Shown: positions 1 to 9,655 of the stretch, one piece after another | Position numbering within the stretch: the first letter of the stretch is position 1 | How the letters are laid out: every line of letters starts with the position of its first letter | Assembly (NCBI GenBank): GCA_949282195.1 | Contig: CASDOW010000013.1 | Span: 1 to 58,215 of the forward strand | Source: an uncultured bacterium | Lineage (GTDB): Bacteria; Cyanobacteriota; Vampirovibrionia; Gastranaerophilales; Gastranaerophilaceae | DNA length: 58,215 bases | Direction of reading: 5' to 3' | Notes under the pieces: model-generated | What the model saw: the letters and a program-made list of their open reading frames with translations, nothing else | Database searches by the model: none | Told to the model about the DNA's origin: nothing | Translations under genes and position numbers: made by a program

Positions 1-1
1 T

Positions 2-433
2 TGTGCAAGTGGATATACCTTATCGGAGGGCAGCTGCAAACCGATATGCAATGTAAAATATGGTGAAAATTGTAAAACATGTAATGAAACAAGTTGTACT
101 GCCTGTGTTAGCGGATATTATCCAAATGGAGCTACTTGTAAAACTTGTACATCAAAATATGGAGCAAATTGTAAAACATGTAATGCAAATAAATGTAGCA
201 CATGTAAAAGCGGATATACTGCATATGATTGGGGATGTGCTGCCGGCAGTTGCGGTAGTATAGAAGGGTGCTTGGAGTGTGTGACAGGAGCGGCATCACC
301 AGGAATAATCGCCCCAACATACATAAGGTGTACAACTTGTGCAAAAGGATATACAACTTCTGTTAGTGGTAGTTTTATCAACCTGAATTGTCATCTTTAT
401 GGAGGATCATGCAATTCCTGCATAAAAAACTAA
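2..433 (+). CDS. Cys-rich CxxC-repeat surface protein, 3' end only
   Basis: An open frame runs into the window edge and stops at TAA 431-433, giving 143 codons with no start inside the window. The product is very rich in Cys, mostly as CxxC pairs. It contains two near-identical units (C-x-x-KYG-x-NCKTCN-x-x-x-C-x-x-C-x-SGY), each about 28 residues, followed by more divergent ones. The pattern resembles furin-like/EGF-like or Giardia VSP-type repeats, which usually lie in exposed, disulfide-stabilised proteins. No membrane segment is visible in this part; the N-terminal region is missing. The upstream domain, and so the function, cannot be told from here. Confidence 0.75.
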   Translation, partial: CASGYTLSEGSCKPICNVKYGENCKTCNETSCTACVSGYYPNGATCKTCTSKYGANCKTCNANKCSTCKSGYTAYDWGCAAGSCGSIEGCLECVTGAASPGIIAPTYIRCTTCAKGYTTSVSGSFINLNCHLYGGSCNSCIKN

Positions 434-470
434 AACCCGATTTATGTTATTTTTTGTGTTTTGATATCTT

Positions 471-496
471 AAGGGAGCAATTGCTCCCTTTTTTTT
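471..496 (+). terminator. Intrinsic terminator after the Cys-rich gene
   Basis: A perfect palindrome AGGGAGCAATTGCTCCCT is followed by a run of eight T residues, about 40 bp after the stop codon at 433. Confidence 0.85.
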
Positions 497-529
497 AAGT
501 TTTTTGTTATTTTCTAGTCAGTTCGAGGT

Positions 530-780
530 GGAACTTGTTTCAGCATCTTTTAAGCATGCAGTGTTTACTTTTAACCCTAAAAATAATGGGCTAATTATTT
601 TATACATGGTTATTTAGACCCTGAAACCAGTTCAGGGTGACAAGGTCAGTTCAGGGTGGCAAAGAAAATATCCTCCCAAAACGTCATGCTGAACTTGTTT
701 CAGCATCTTATCAACATGCAAGATTTACTTTTAATCAAAGAGAACAGAAAATTACGCTTACGCATTTTTGCTTTTTTAAA
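530..780. repeat. REP-like palindromic repeats upstream of comF
   Basis: This gene-free stretch holds two direct copies of a roughly 36-bp unit (about 541-577 and 702-737; shared core CAGCATCTT...CATGCA...TTTACTTTTAA). It also has short hairpins such as TGCTGAA-cttgt-TTCAGCA and ACCCTGAA-accag-TTCAGGGT. A third copy of the unit lies at 44451-44485, and 742-765 recurs inverted at 44406-44433. Such small palindromic units are common non-coding dispersed repeats. No reading frame here looks coding. A weak promoter for comF (TTGCTT 768-773, 17 bp, TAATTT 791-796) may lie at its edge. Confidence 0.6.
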
Positions 781-804
781 AAAATTGCCCTAATTTAAAA
801 AACA

Positions 805-1491
805 ATGTTATCATTAACCCAAAATATTATGGAATTGAAAAACACAATACAAAATGTATATAATGGCTTTTTAGACATGATTTACAAGAAAAAATGTCTA
901 ATTTGCGGTTGTTCAAAAACTGATGATTTATTGTGTAAAACCTGTTTAAAAGATGTTCAATTTTTATCTTATTTTGCACATAAAATTTATGAAAAAATTC
1001 CAATTTATTCAGCAACAATTTATGATAAAAACATAAAATCCCTAATTCAAATGTTAAAATTTAAACACAAAAAATCAGCCGCAAAACCCTTATCAGATAT
1101 ACTTTTTAGCTATTTTAAAAAATTAAATTTAAAAGATAACTATATTATAATTTATCCGCCCAGTTTTTTTATTAAATCAGCCCAGAGAGGCTATAATCAT
1201 ATATTTTTAATAGCTAAAGAATTTTCAAAACTAACAGGTTTTAGTATAAATAAAAATATAATTAAAAAAATAAAACCCACAAAACCGCAATACAAAGCAA
1301 AAGACAGAAGAAAGAATATTAAAGGAAGTTTTAAAATAAATCAAAAAGAACTTTCAAAATTAAAAGACAAAAACCTTCTTCTAATAGACGATATAACTAC
1401 ATCAGGAGCTACTTTAGAAGAAATTATCAATTGTTTTTTAGAGCTTAATTTCAACAACATAACTTGCCTTACAATTTCAAAAGCAAAATAA
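805..1491 (+). CDS. comF: ComF family phosphoribosyltransferase-like protein
   Basis: A 228-residue ComF-type protein. Near residues 31-50 is a four-Cys zinc finger (CLICGC...LLCKTC). The C-terminal half has the phosphoribosyltransferase signature LLLIDDITTSGAT, with the ComF-typical QRGYNH and KPQYKAKDRRKN segments before it. ComF proteins support DNA uptake and recombination in naturally competent bacteria, although many carriers are not known to be competent. No clear ribosome binding site precedes the ATG at 805. A later ATG (829, MELKN) is also possible, because the family core begins only at the zinc finger. It stands alone, 8 bp before the DnaA-box cluster. Confidence 0.85.
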   Translation: MLSLTQNIMELKNTIQNVYNGFLDMIYKKKCLICGCSKTDDLLCKTCLKDVQFLSYFAHKIYEKIPIYSATIYDKNIKSLIQMLKFKHKKSAAKPLSDILFSYFKKLNLKDNYIIIYPPSFFIKSAQRGYNHIFLIAKEFSKLTGFSINKNIIKKIKPTKPQYKAKDRRKNIKGSFKINQKELSKLKDKNLLLIDDITTSGATLEEIINCFLELNFNNITCLTISKAK

Positions 1492-1498
1492 AATCTTC

Positions 1499-1665
1499 TT
1501 GTGTATAAGTTGTGGAAAAATTGCACAAATTATGCACAAGAAAAAAATCAAGTATAGTAATAGTTTCAGTAGGTTTTACACAAATATTTTGTCTTTATTA
1601 TAGATTATTAATTTTATATATAAAATATATTATTATATATAATATAAAGTTTTAAAAAATCTTTT
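1499..1665. other. oriC: Candidate chromosomal origin (oriC): DnaA boxes plus AT-rich unwinding region
   Basis: Between comF and dnaN lie two full TTATNCACA boxes: TTATACACA on the minus strand (1500-1508) and TTATGCACA on the plus strand (1530-1538). Two near matches are TTTTCCACA on the minus strand (1511-1519) and TTTTACACA on the plus strand (1574-1582). TAGTAATAG at 1555-1563 resembles DnaA-trio elements. About 1590-1660 is almost pure A/T, as expected of an unwinding element. In cyanobacteria the origin can lie beside dnaN rather than dnaA, which fits here, since dnaA is at 28720. Strand-skew data were not available. Confidence 0.65.
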
Positions 1666-1676
1666 AGAGGGGTGGT

Positions 1677-1706
1677 TTGTATCTTTTTTTGTTTTTATAC
1701 TATAAT
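1677..1706 (+). promoter_or_regulatory. Putative dnaN promoter
   Basis: TTGTAT (1677-1682), an 18-bp spacer and TATAAT (1701-1706) lie 20 bp before the dnaN ATG. A three-codon ORF (ATG GTA AAC TAA, 1713-1724) sits between them. No strong Shine-Dalgarno sequence is present. Confidence 0.5.
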
Positions 1707-1725
1707 TTTAGAATGGTAAACTAAA

Positions 1726-2865
1726 ATGGAGAAATTGCCGGTGGAAATAAATATAAATAAAGAAGATTTTTCAAACGGAATTAAAATTGTTGAAAAAGTT
1801 ACTTCACAAAAAGCAATTCAGCCAATACTTTCAAATATTTTAATTGAAACTGTATCATCAGATAGAATAAGATTTTGTGCAACAGATTTAAATTTGGCAA
1901 TAAACTATAAAATACAAGCAGAAGTTATAAAAGAAGGTTCAACAACCTTGAGTGCAAGGAAAATATCTGAAATTGTTTCAAAATTATCATCAAGTGAAAT
2001 TAATCTTAAAACAATCGAAGATACCGATAATATAAAAATTAAAAGCGGCAAAACGGAATTTGATTTAATTGGGTTAAGCGCTCTTGAATTTCCAAAAGTT
2101 TTAGATGACGTTGAAACAGATGAATTTAAAACAATAGTGTTGAATAAAAATGAATTCGCAAAAGCGGTTAAACAAGTTATTTTTGCTGTATCAATACAAG
2201 AAACACAAGCTGTTTTAACGGGTGTTTGTTTTAATATTGAAAACAATATTCTTGAGCTTGCAGCAACGGACGGAAATCGTTTAACAAGAGTTCAAAAAGA
2301 AATTGAAACACCAATTGATGAACCTTTTAATTTTATTGTTCCCGCTAAAACTTTACAAGAGGTTTTGAGAATTTCTTCAATTATAGATGATGAAAAAATT
2401 ACAATTAAAATTTTAAGAAATAAAATTCTTTTTGAATTTGAAAATTTGGCTTTCCAATCAAGATTAATTGACGGTGTTTATCCTAAATATCAACAATTAA
2501 TTCCTTCCGAAAGCGAGAAAAAAATAATTGTAGATAGAGTTGAATTAATTAATTCTATCGAAAGAGTTTCTGTTATGGTTAATGATAGAACAAATGTTGT
2601 TCGGTTTAATTTTACACAAGGACAATTGGAAATCATGGCAGACACACCTGAAGCAGGGCGTTCTAAAGATTATATTGATATTCAATATGATTTTGATGAT
2701 ATGTTAACTGCATTTAATTATAAGTATGTATTGGATGGTTTAAAAAACATGGATTCTAAAAAAGTTGAAATAGAAATTTCAGATGTTTTAGCTGCTTCAA
2801 TTTTTAAACCGCAAGAAGATAACGGCAATTATATTTGTTTAATTATGCCTGTTAAAGTTCAATAG
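1726..2865 (+). CDS. dnaN: DNA polymerase III subunit beta (sliding clamp)
   Basis: The protein is 379 residues, normal for DnaN, with three clamp-fold repeats. The N-terminus carries the family pattern (EDF...VEKVTSQKAIQPILSNILIE), and the C-terminus ends in YICLIMPVKVQ, matching the usual LIMPMR-type end that forms part of the protein-binding cleft. The dimeric ring tethers polymerase III and other partners to DNA. About eight extra residues precede the canonical start. The gene follows the candidate origin directly and is followed by thrB after 8 bp, so the two may be co-transcribed. Confidence 0.97.
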   Translation: MEKLPVEININKEDFSNGIKIVEKVTSQKAIQPILSNILIETVSSDRIRFCATDLNLAINYKIQAEVIKEGSTTLSARKISEIVSKLSSSEINLKTIEDTDNIKIKSGKTEFDLIGLSALEFPKVLDDVETDEFKTIVLNKNEFAKAVKQVIFAVSIQETQAVLTGVCFNIENNILELAATDGNRLTRVQKEIETPIDEPFNFIVPAKTLQEVLRISSIIDDEKITIKILRNKILFEFENLAFQSRLIDGVYPKYQQLIPSESEKKIIVDRVELINSIERVSVMVNDRTNVVRFNFTQGQLEIMADTPEAGRSKDYIDIQYDFDDMLTAFNYKYVLDGLKNMDSKKVEIEISDVLAASIFKPQEDNGNYICLIMPVKVQ

Positions 2866-2873
2866 GGAATATT

Positions 2874-3806
2874 ATGAAAGTTAGTGTTAAAACTCCGGCT
2901 ACAATAGCAAACCTTGGACCAGGATTTGATTCTTTTGGTTTAGCCTTGCCGTTATATAATGTTGTTTCTGTTGAAGAAACCGTCCTTCCGGGGTCAGGAA
3001 TTGAAATCAACATAATAAATGAAAAAAATAATGAAAAATCAGAATTGGCAGATGTTCCAACTGATAAAACAAATATTGTCTATAAGGCAATAGAATTATT
3101 ATACAATTTTATAGGGCAAGTGCCTAATGAGCTTAAAATTACAATTAAAACCCAAATTCCAATTTCAAGAGGACTGGGCTCATCTTCTTCTGTTATTGTG
3201 GGCGGTTTAATTGCGGCAAATGAGCTTTTAGGCAGACCTGCCGATGAAAAAGTTTTAATGTCTATCGCAACAGAAATTGAAGGACATCCTGATAATATTA
3301 CTCCTGCTTTTGTTGGCGGAATTACAATGTCATCTTGGGAAGATGACGGTTCTGTTGTGTATCGTAAATTACCTTGGAATGATGATTGGAAATTAATGGT
3401 TTGCATTCCTGATTATGAATTAAATACAGAAATTTCTCGTTCAGTTCTACCAAAAGAAGTTCCGATGTCATCTGCTATTCATAATCTGAAAAGAAGTGCA
3501 ATGTTTGTTGATGCACTGTATAGTAAAGATGAAGAGCTTTTAAAATTAGCTCTAAAAGATAAGCTTCATCAGCCTTACAGGGAAAAATTAGTCCCCGGTT
3601 TATCTGATATTATTAACAATCTAAAACACATAAATGGTGTAATCGGTACTGTATTATGTGGCGCAGGACCTGCAATTTTAGTTATTTATAATGGAATTGG
3701 GGTTGGTGAAATAAAAGAAGTTGTTTCTAACAGCTGGAATTATTTTAATGTTGAAACTAACTTTTTAAATTTACCGATTGAAAAACAAGGTGCAGTTATT
3801 TTATAG
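2874..3806 (+). CDS. thrB: Homoserine kinase
   Basis: A 310-residue GHMP kinase. It has the N-terminal PATIANLGPGFDSFGLAL segment, the glycine/serine-rich ATP loop SRGLGSSSSVIVGG (residues 98-111), and a late CGAGPAI motif. This combination is typical of ThrB, which phosphorylates homoserine on the way to threonine. Length is normal. A weak AGGGA ribosome site lies before ATG 2874. No other threonine gene is adjacent; it lies between dnaN and mnmG. Confidence 0.93.
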   Translation: MKVSVKTPATIANLGPGFDSFGLALPLYNVVSVEETVLPGSGIEINIINEKNNEKSELADVPTDKTNIVYKAIELLYNFIGQVPNELKITIKTQIPISRGLGSSSSVIVGGLIAANELLGRPADEKVLMSIATEIEGHPDNITPAFVGGITMSSWEDDGSVVYRKLPWNDDWKLMVCIPDYELNTEISRSVLPKEVPMSSAIHNLKRSAMFVDALYSKDEELLKLALKDKLHQPYREKLVPGLSDIINNLKHINGVIGTVLCGAGPAILVIYNGIGVGEIKEVVSNSWNYFNVETNFLNLPIEKQGAVIL

Positions 3807-3830
3807 TGCGCTAAAGGAATGGTTAAATAA

Positions 3831-5741
3831 ATGTTATATAATCTTTTTAAGTTTGATTGTATTGTCGTGGGCGCAGGTCATGCCGGCGTTGAAGCTGCAA
3901 TAAGTGCTTCAAGATTAGGGCTTAAAACTCTTTTAACTACTTTAAATATTGATAATATTGCACTTATGCCTTGTAACCCCGCTATTGGAGGACCTGCTAA
4001 ATCAAATCTTGTTAGAGAAATAGATGCTCTAGGCGGAGTCATGGGTGAATTGGCAGATTCAACTTATATGCAATTAAAAACTCTTAACTCATCCAAAGGT
4101 CCTGCTGTTAGAGCGCTAAGAGCGCAATCAGATAAAAAAGAGTATAGATACGCCGCAAGACATTTGGTTGAACAACAAGAAAATTTAACCCTTAAACAAA
4201 CTCAAATTGTAGATTTGATTGTTGAAAAAAATGAAATAAAAGGTGTAGTCGATGAACTTGGTATTGAATATTATGCACCAACCGTTATTTTAACTACAGG
4301 AACAAGTCTTGAGGGTCGAATTTTTATTGGTTTAAAATCTTTTCAAGCCGGAAGACTTGGGGAAAGAAGCGCAAATGGTTTATCAAATAAACTAAGAGAG
4401 CTTGGTTTAAACGTTCGAAAATTAAAAACAGGAACTCCTGCAAGAGTTGACGGAAGAACGATTGATTATTCAAAACTTGAGCTTCATCCGGGGGATGAAA
4501 TAATTGACGGAATGCCTCGATTTTTTAGCTACAAACCCAACCGCCCGATAAGAAAACAATATCCTTGTTATTTAACAAAAACAAATGAAAGAACTCATCA
4601 AATAATTAAAGAAAATCTTCAATATTCACCTTTATATCGAGGTTTAATAACAGGAGTCGGTCCCAGATATTGCCCAAGCATTGAAGATAAAGTGGTTAGA
4701 TTTAGCCATAATCCTTCACACCATATTTTTATCGAGCCTGAAGGAGTGGATACTTATGAAGTTTATATTCAAGGGTTTTCAACCTCACTACCGATTGAAG
4801 CACAATTTCAAATGATACATTCGCTTTCAGGTTTAGAAAATGTATCAGTTATAAAACCCGCCTATGCTGTTGAATATGATAGCGTATGTGCGCTTGAATT
4901 AGATAACGGTTTAATGACTAAAAAAAACAAAGGTTTATTTTTGGCAGGTCAAATAAATGGAACCTCAGGTTATGAAGAAGCTGCAGCCCAAGGGCTTGTG
5001 GCAGGAATTAACGCTAAAAATTATCTTGATAAAAAAGAATATATTGAATTAACCCGTTCAAATTCATATATCGGGACTTTAATTGATGATTTAATTACAA
5101 AAGATATTGATGAACCATATAGAATGTTAACATCAAGAAGTGAATACAGATTAATCTTAAGACAAGATAACGCTGATTTAAGATTAATGGAATTAGGATA
5201 CAAAACAGGGCTTGTAAAAGAATCAGATATTCAAAGAAAAAGATTGAAAGAAGCAGAAATTGATAAACTAATTGAAAATTTAAAAGAATTTAAAATTAGT
5301 GCAAATGAAAAAAATAAAGAAATTTTATCAAAATATAATGAAGCATTGGAGCTTGGAACAAATGGCTTTAATATTTTAAAAAGACCGAATGTAGATTTTA
5401 AAATATTAAAAGAATTAGGTTATAAATCAAGAGTTAATTCTCCTGACAATTATTTAACAAGAGATATAGAAGAACAAGCTGAAATTTTAATCAAATATGA
5501 CGGATATATTAAGCGGCAGTTAGATCAAATTGATAAACAAATTAAAACGGATGAAATAAGAATTCCTGATGATATTGATTATAATGCAATTAAACAAATA
5601 TCAACAGAATCAAAAGAAAAGCTGAATAAAATAAGACCTAAAACCATAGGTCAAGCGCTTAGAATAGGCGGAGTTAAACCCGCAGATGTTTCTGTATTAA
5701 TGGTTTTAATAGAACAACATAGAATTTCAAGAGTTAATTAA
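3831..5741 (+). CDS. mnmG: tRNA uridine-5-carboxymethylaminomethyl synthesis enzyme MnmG (GidA)
   Basis: A 636-residue protein with the FAD-binding start [15 protein letters not shown] (residues 9-23) and the MnmG hallmarks [35 protein letters not shown] and [12 protein letters not shown]. The C-terminal domain ends in RVN. With MnmE it modifies the wobble uridine of certain tRNAs. It starts 24 bp after thrB. A tiny ORF (ATG GTT AAA TAA, 3819-3830) abuts the start codon. The stop codon is shared by palindrome with convergent kdsA, an 8-bp overlap. Confidence 0.97.
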   Translation: MLYNLFKFDCIVVGAGHAGVEAAISASRLGLKTLLTTLNIDNIALMPCNPAIGGPAKSNLVREIDALGGVMGELADSTYMQLKTLNSSKGPAVRALRAQSDKKEYRYAARHLVEQQENLTLKQTQIVDLIVEKNEIKGVVDELGIEYYAPTVILTTGTSLEGRIFIGLKSFQAGRLGERSANGLSNKLRELGLNVRKLKTGTPARVDGRTIDYSKLELHPGDEIIDGMPRFFSYKPNRPIRKQYPCYLTKTNERTHQIIKENLQYSPLYRGLITGVGPRYCPSIEDKVVRFSHNPSHHIFIEPEGVDTYEVYIQGFSTSLPIEAQFQMIHSLSGLENVSVIKPAYAVEYDSVCALELDNGLMTKKNKGLFLAGQINGTSGYEEAAAQGLVAGINAKNYLDKKEYIELTRSNSYIGTLIDDLITKDIDEPYRMLTSRSEYRLILRQDNADLRLMELGYKTGLVKESDIQRKRLKEAEIDKLIENLKEFKISANEKNKEILSKYNEALELGTNGFNILKRPNVDFKILKELGYKSRVNSPDNYLTRDIEEQAEILIKYDGYIKRQLDQIDKQIKTDEIRIPDDIDYNAIKQISTESKEKLNKIRPKTIGQALRIGGVKPADVSVLMVLIEQHRISRVN

Positions 5742-6549
5742 CAAGCTTAAAGATTTTGTTGCAAATATCAAAAGTTTCTTCGCAACTGTCGAGTTTAAGC
5801 ATGTTATCCCCGTCGCAAAGTGCACAATCGGGGTTTGGATGAATTTCAAAAAACAAACATTTTGCCCCTGCTGCAATAGCTGCTTTAGCTAATAAAGGTA
5901 CAAATTTCCTTTCCCCTGCTGAACTTGCGCCATGACCTCCTGGTATTTGTACGCTATGAGTAGCATCAAAAACTAAAGGATAACCAAGTTCATCTTGAAT
6001 AATTTGAACACCTCTCATATCAACTACAAGATTGTTATAGCCAAATGATGTTCCTCTATCTGTTATTAAGATTTTATCGTTTCCTGAATCTATTACTTTT
6101 TGAGCTATTGATTTCATTTGATAAGGTGATAAAAATTGACCTTTTTTAATGTTTACAATTTTCCCTGTTTTAGCTGCTGCAACAAGCAGGTCTGTTTGTC
6201 TACATAAAAAAGCAGGAATTTGAATAATATCAGCAACTTTAGCTGTAATATCAGCTTGAGAAGCTTCATGGATATCTGTAACTATTGGTAAATCTAATTC
6301 TTTTTTAACTTTAGCTAAGATTTCCAATCCTTTTTCAATTCCTAAACCTCTATATGAATTTAGTGATGAACGGTTTGCTTTATCAAAAGAGGTTTTAAAG
6401 ACAAAATTAATATCTAATTTAGTGCAAATTTCTTTTAATTTTTTAGCAGTGGTTAGTGTTATTTCTTCGCTTTCCATAGCACAAGGACCTGCTAAAATTG
6501 TCAGTTTATCTTTTCCGATTTCAAAATTATTAAGTGTTAGAGTTTTCAT
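5734..6549 (-). CDS. kdsA: 3-deoxy-8-phosphooctulonate (KDO-8-P) synthase
   Basis: The 271-residue protein begins with [14 protein letters not shown] and continues with [64 protein letters not shown] and [11 protein letters not shown]. These are the KdsA motifs that bind PEP and arabinose-5-phosphate. It makes KDO-8-P for LPS inner core, so the organism is expected to have a Gram-negative outer membrane. The gene points against mnmG and overlaps it at the palindrome GTTAATTAAC (5733-5742); both proteins end in Val-Asn. No other kds or lpx genes are adjacent. Confidence 0.96.
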   Translation of the reverse strand: MKTLTLNNFEIGKDKLTILAGPCAMESEEITLTTAKKLKEICTKLDINFVFKTSFDKANRSSLNSYRGLGIEKGLEILAKVKKELDLPIVTDIHEASQADITAKVADIIQIPAFLCRQTDLLVAAAKTGKIVNIKKGQFLSPYQMKSIAQKVIDSGNDKILITDRGTSFGYNNLVVDMRGVQIIQDELGYPLVFDATHSVQIPGGHGASSAGERKFVPLLAKAAIAAGAKCLFFEIHPNPDCALCDGDNMLKLDSCEETFDICNKIFKLVN

Positions 6550-6599
6550 AGATTTTATTATATAATAATAATTAATATTAGGGAAGTGAGGAAAAGTTT

Positions 6600-7679
6600 A
6601 TGTGCGCAGCACCGACAAAAGAAATTGACGAAAAAGAGCAAAAAGCCATCCAAGAAGGAAAAAATAAAGCGCTAAAATTAGCATTGGATAAAATTGAGAA
6701 AGATTTTGGAAAAGGTTCAATTATGCGTCTTGGTGACAAATCAAGCGTTAATTGCGAGTGTATTCCGACAGGTTCACTTGCTTTAGATATTGCGCTTGGA
6801 ATTGGCGGTGTACCAAGAGGAAGAATAATTGAAATCTATGGCCCTGAATCATCAGGTAAAACAACTTTAGCACAGCACATTGTTGCAAATGCGCAGAAAA
6901 AAGGTGGAATTGCTGCTTTTATTGATGCTGAGCATGCACTTGACCCTGAATATGCAAGAAACTTAGGAGTTGATGTTGATCAATTATTAATTTCTCAACC
7001 TGATACTGGTGAACAAGCATTAGAAATTGCTGAAGAATTAGTTCGTTCAGGCGCTATTGATGTTATTGTAATAGATTCGGTTGCAGCACTAGTCCCTAAA
7101 GCAGAAATTGAAAAAGCTATGGATGAACAGCAAATGGGTTTACAAGCTCGTTTAATGTCAAAAGCATTAAGAAAATTAACGGGTATTGTAGGTAAAACAA
7201 ATACAACCGTTATTTTCATCAACCAATTAAGACAAAAAATCGGTATAATGTTTGGAAACCCTGAAACTACCACAGGCGGTAATGCACTAAAATATTACGC
7301 TTCAGTTCGTCTTGATATAAGAAGATGTGATAGTGTAAAAAATAAAGATAATGAAGATATAGGTAACAGAGTTCGTGTAAAAGTTGCTAAAAATAAAGTT
7401 GCTCCTCCTTTTAAAGTTGCTGAGTTTGATATTATATATGGCAAGGGAATTTGTGCCTTAGGTAATATAATTGATGTTGCAGTTAATTTTGATATCATTA
7501 AAAAAGCAGGTGCATGGTTTAGCTATAATGATGAAAAATTAGGTCAAGGCAGAGAAAAAGCAAAAGAATTTTTAGAACAAAACCCTGATATTTTAGCTGA
7601 AATTGAAACAAAAGTTAGAGAAAAAATAGCTTCTAAAAATAAACCTCAACAAGAAATTGAAAACAAGGAAGAAAAATAG
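6600..7679 (+). CDS. recA: Recombinase RecA
   Basis: 359 residues. It has Walker [10 protein letters not shown] (residues 80-88), [10 protein letters not shown] for Walker B, the L1/L2 DNA-binding segments ([40 protein letters not shown]), and the C-terminal GKG...[10 protein letters not shown] region. The start at ATG 6600 is supported by a good ribosome site (GTGAGGAAAAG) just upstream. A TATAAT-like hexamer at 6561-6566 may be its -10 element. No LexA-type box was recognised by eye. rfbA starts on the base after its stop, so the two genes are probably co-transcribed. Confidence 0.98.
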   Translation: MCAAPTKEIDEKEQKAIQEGKNKALKLALDKIEKDFGKGSIMRLGDKSSVNCECIPTGSLALDIALGIGGVPRGRIIEIYGPESSGKTTLAQHIVANAQKKGGIAAFIDAEHALDPEYARNLGVDVDQLLISQPDTGEQALEIAEELVRSGAIDVIVIDSVAALVPKAEIEKAMDEQQMGLQARLMSKALRKLTGIVGKTNTTVIFINQLRQKIGIMFGNPETTTGGNALKYYASVRLDIRRCDSVKNKDNEDIGNRVRVKVAKNKVAPPFKVAEFDIIYGKGICALGNIIDVAVNFDIIKKAGAWFSYNDEKLGQGREKAKEFLEQNPDILAEIETKVREKIASKNKPQQEIENKEEK

Positions 7680-8549
7680 ATGAAAGGTATTATTCTTGCC
7701 GCAGGTGCAGGCTCTAGGCTGTATCCTGCAAGTTTACCTATTTCAAAAATATTACTGCCTGTATATGATAAACCTATGATTTATTATCCTATCACAACCT
7801 TATTATTGGCAGGTATTAAGGATATTTTAATCATAACAAGTCCTTATGATATTGATAATTTTAAAAAAGTCTTGGGAGACGGAAGTTCAATCGGGGTTAA
7901 ATTTTCTTATGCTATACAAGAAATCCCCAAAGGTATAGCAGAGAGCTTTTTAATAGCTGAAGACTTTATCCAAAATTCTCCTGTGGCTTTGATTTTAGGG
8001 GATAATATATTCCATGGGTTTGGCTTTTCGTCAATGTTGAAAGAAGTAGGTAAAAGGGAAAAAGGTGCAACAGTATTCGGCTATCAGGTTCAAGACCCTG
8101 AGAGGTTTGGTGTTGTTGAATTTGATGAAAATAAAAAAGCTGTTTCAATAGAAGAAAAACCAAAAAATCCTAAATCAAATTATGCTGTTACAGGATTATA
8201 TTTTTATGACAGCAATGTTGTTGAGTATGCTAAAACCTTAACTCCATCAGCAAGAGGGGAATTAGAAATCACTGATTTAAATAAAATTTATCTTGAAAAA
8301 AATGCCCTGAAAGTAGAAATTTTAGGCAGAGGTTTTGCTTGGCTTGATACAGGGACTTTTGAGAGCTTATTGCAAGCAGCAAATTTCGTTCAATCAATGG
8401 AAATTAATACAGGTATGAAAATTGCTTCAATTGAAGAAGTTGCATATCGTATGGGTTATATTTCAAAAGATAATTTGATTGAATTAGCAAAGAAATATAA
8501 ACAAAACGGATACGGAAAATATTTGACAAAAATTGCTGAAACTGTTTAA
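7680..8549 (+). CDS. rfbA: Glucose-1-phosphate thymidylyltransferase
   Basis: A 289-residue nucleotidyltransferase. The N-terminal signature is [15 protein letters not shown]...[16 protein letters not shown], with [11 protein letters not shown] and [14 protein letters not shown] further on. It forms dTDP-glucose, the entry to dTDP-rhamnose and other surface sugars. The usual rfbB, rfbC and rfbD partners are not in this window. ATG 7680 abuts the recA stop codon, so expression probably depends on recA read-through or coupling. Its stop overlaps the end of the opposing gene by 4 bp. Confidence 0.94.
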   Translation: MKGIILAAGAGSRLYPASLPISKILLPVYDKPMIYYPITTLLLAGIKDILIITSPYDIDNFKKVLGDGSSIGVKFSYAIQEIPKGIAESFLIAEDFIQNSPVALILGDNIFHGFGFSSMLKEVGKREKGATVFGYQVQDPERFGVVEFDENKKAVSIEEKPKNPKSNYAVTGLYFYDSNVVEYAKTLTPSARGELEITDLNKIYLEKNALKVEILGRGFAWLDTGTFESLLQAANFVQSMEINTGMKIASIEEVAYRMGYISKDNLIELAKKYKQNGYGKYLTKIAETV

Positions 8550-9655
8550 TGAAAAAGACTTTCATCTAATGAATTATATTTTTCATTATATATTTTGCTG
8601 AAATAATCGCTAATAATATTTGCGTTGATAATATTTTCATCTAAACAATTTTTTATAAATGAATATAAGAATGTTGTAATTGAATTCATCTTTGTTCCGC
8701 TTTGGGTTTCTAATTTGGTGCCGTTTTCTTTAAAAATTTGCATTTCGTGATTTATTGATAAAATTAGCGCTTGAAGTTTTAATCTTGTTTCATCGTCTTT
8801 TTTTTTGGACGGTAAATTTTTTGAATTTTTATCTAAATCGTTGTAAATTTGATAAATACTAAAATACAAGGCGGTAGCGGTTTTATTTTCCTCTTTTGGA
8901 TGTAGTTTCAGATATAAGTTTACATATTTTTGAGTTTTTCTTATTATAAAACTTATTTTATCTTTTTGTTCTAGGGAATTTCTGCTGCCTATAAAAGCAG
9001 TGCCGACGCGATTTTTGGATAAATCCTCACCTTGTTGTTTAGCTATTTGAATTATTTCATTGATAATTTTATCAGGCAGACAATTTATGGTGGCGACATT
9101 TATTCCGTCTATATTTTCCGGTCTGATAAAGTCAAGAGTTTTTGCAAAATCCCAGCCTTTTTTCATTGCTGTTGAAAATTTTTCTTTTGCCCAAGTGTTA
9201 ATTTGCCAGAATTGTTTTAACATAGAATTATTTTCTTTTGAAATACTTTCAGGAGATGTTAATTCTCTATCTGAAAGAGATTTTGAGTATTTTTTTTGCA
9301 AATTTAGATAATTGTTTTTTAATTAATTTACCTTCATGGGTTTCATTCCAAGCAAAATCTAAAACATAAGAAAGAACTTCTTTTTCATCAGGATTGTTTT
9401 GATAAAATTCCTTTTGCCTTTTTGTTATGTTGTAGACTGTGTCGGGATTTTCAACAAAATGGTTTATGATATTACTCAAGATATGTTTTTTCTTGAAACA
9501 GGTAAAGAGCCTGAAGGAATAAATACAGGTTCGCCTTCAAGTTCTTGTTGTTTTTCTTCTCTTGTTTCTTTTAATTTTTGAGATAGAGCCTGAGTGAATT
9601 TGTCATTATATTCTTTATTTGATAATTTTAAAACTTTAGCATAACGAACTGACAT
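8546..9655 (-). pseudogene. Frame-broken hypothetical gene, three frames joined at A-runs
   Basis: Three consecutive minus-strand frames read as one protein of about 370 residues. Frame 1 starts at ATG 9655 (MSVRYAKVLKLSNKEYN), with AAAGGA just upstream, and ends at TGA 9476. Frame 2 (9479-9267) follows through a -1 shift at A AAA AAC, placed exactly in frame as AGA AAA AAC. Frame 3 (9301-8546) follows through a +1 shift at a run of eight A. Frames 2 and 3 otherwise begin only with TTG and have no ribosome site. It may be a pseudogene, an assembly error in homopolymers, or a slippage-decoded gene. No known domain was recognised; the product is hydrophilic and probably helical. Confidence 0.6.

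Noticed and set aside
60-381. Frames on both strands inside the Cys-rich gene
   Set aside because: The plus frame starting at base 2 has the regular CxxC repeat pattern; the others are shadows of it.
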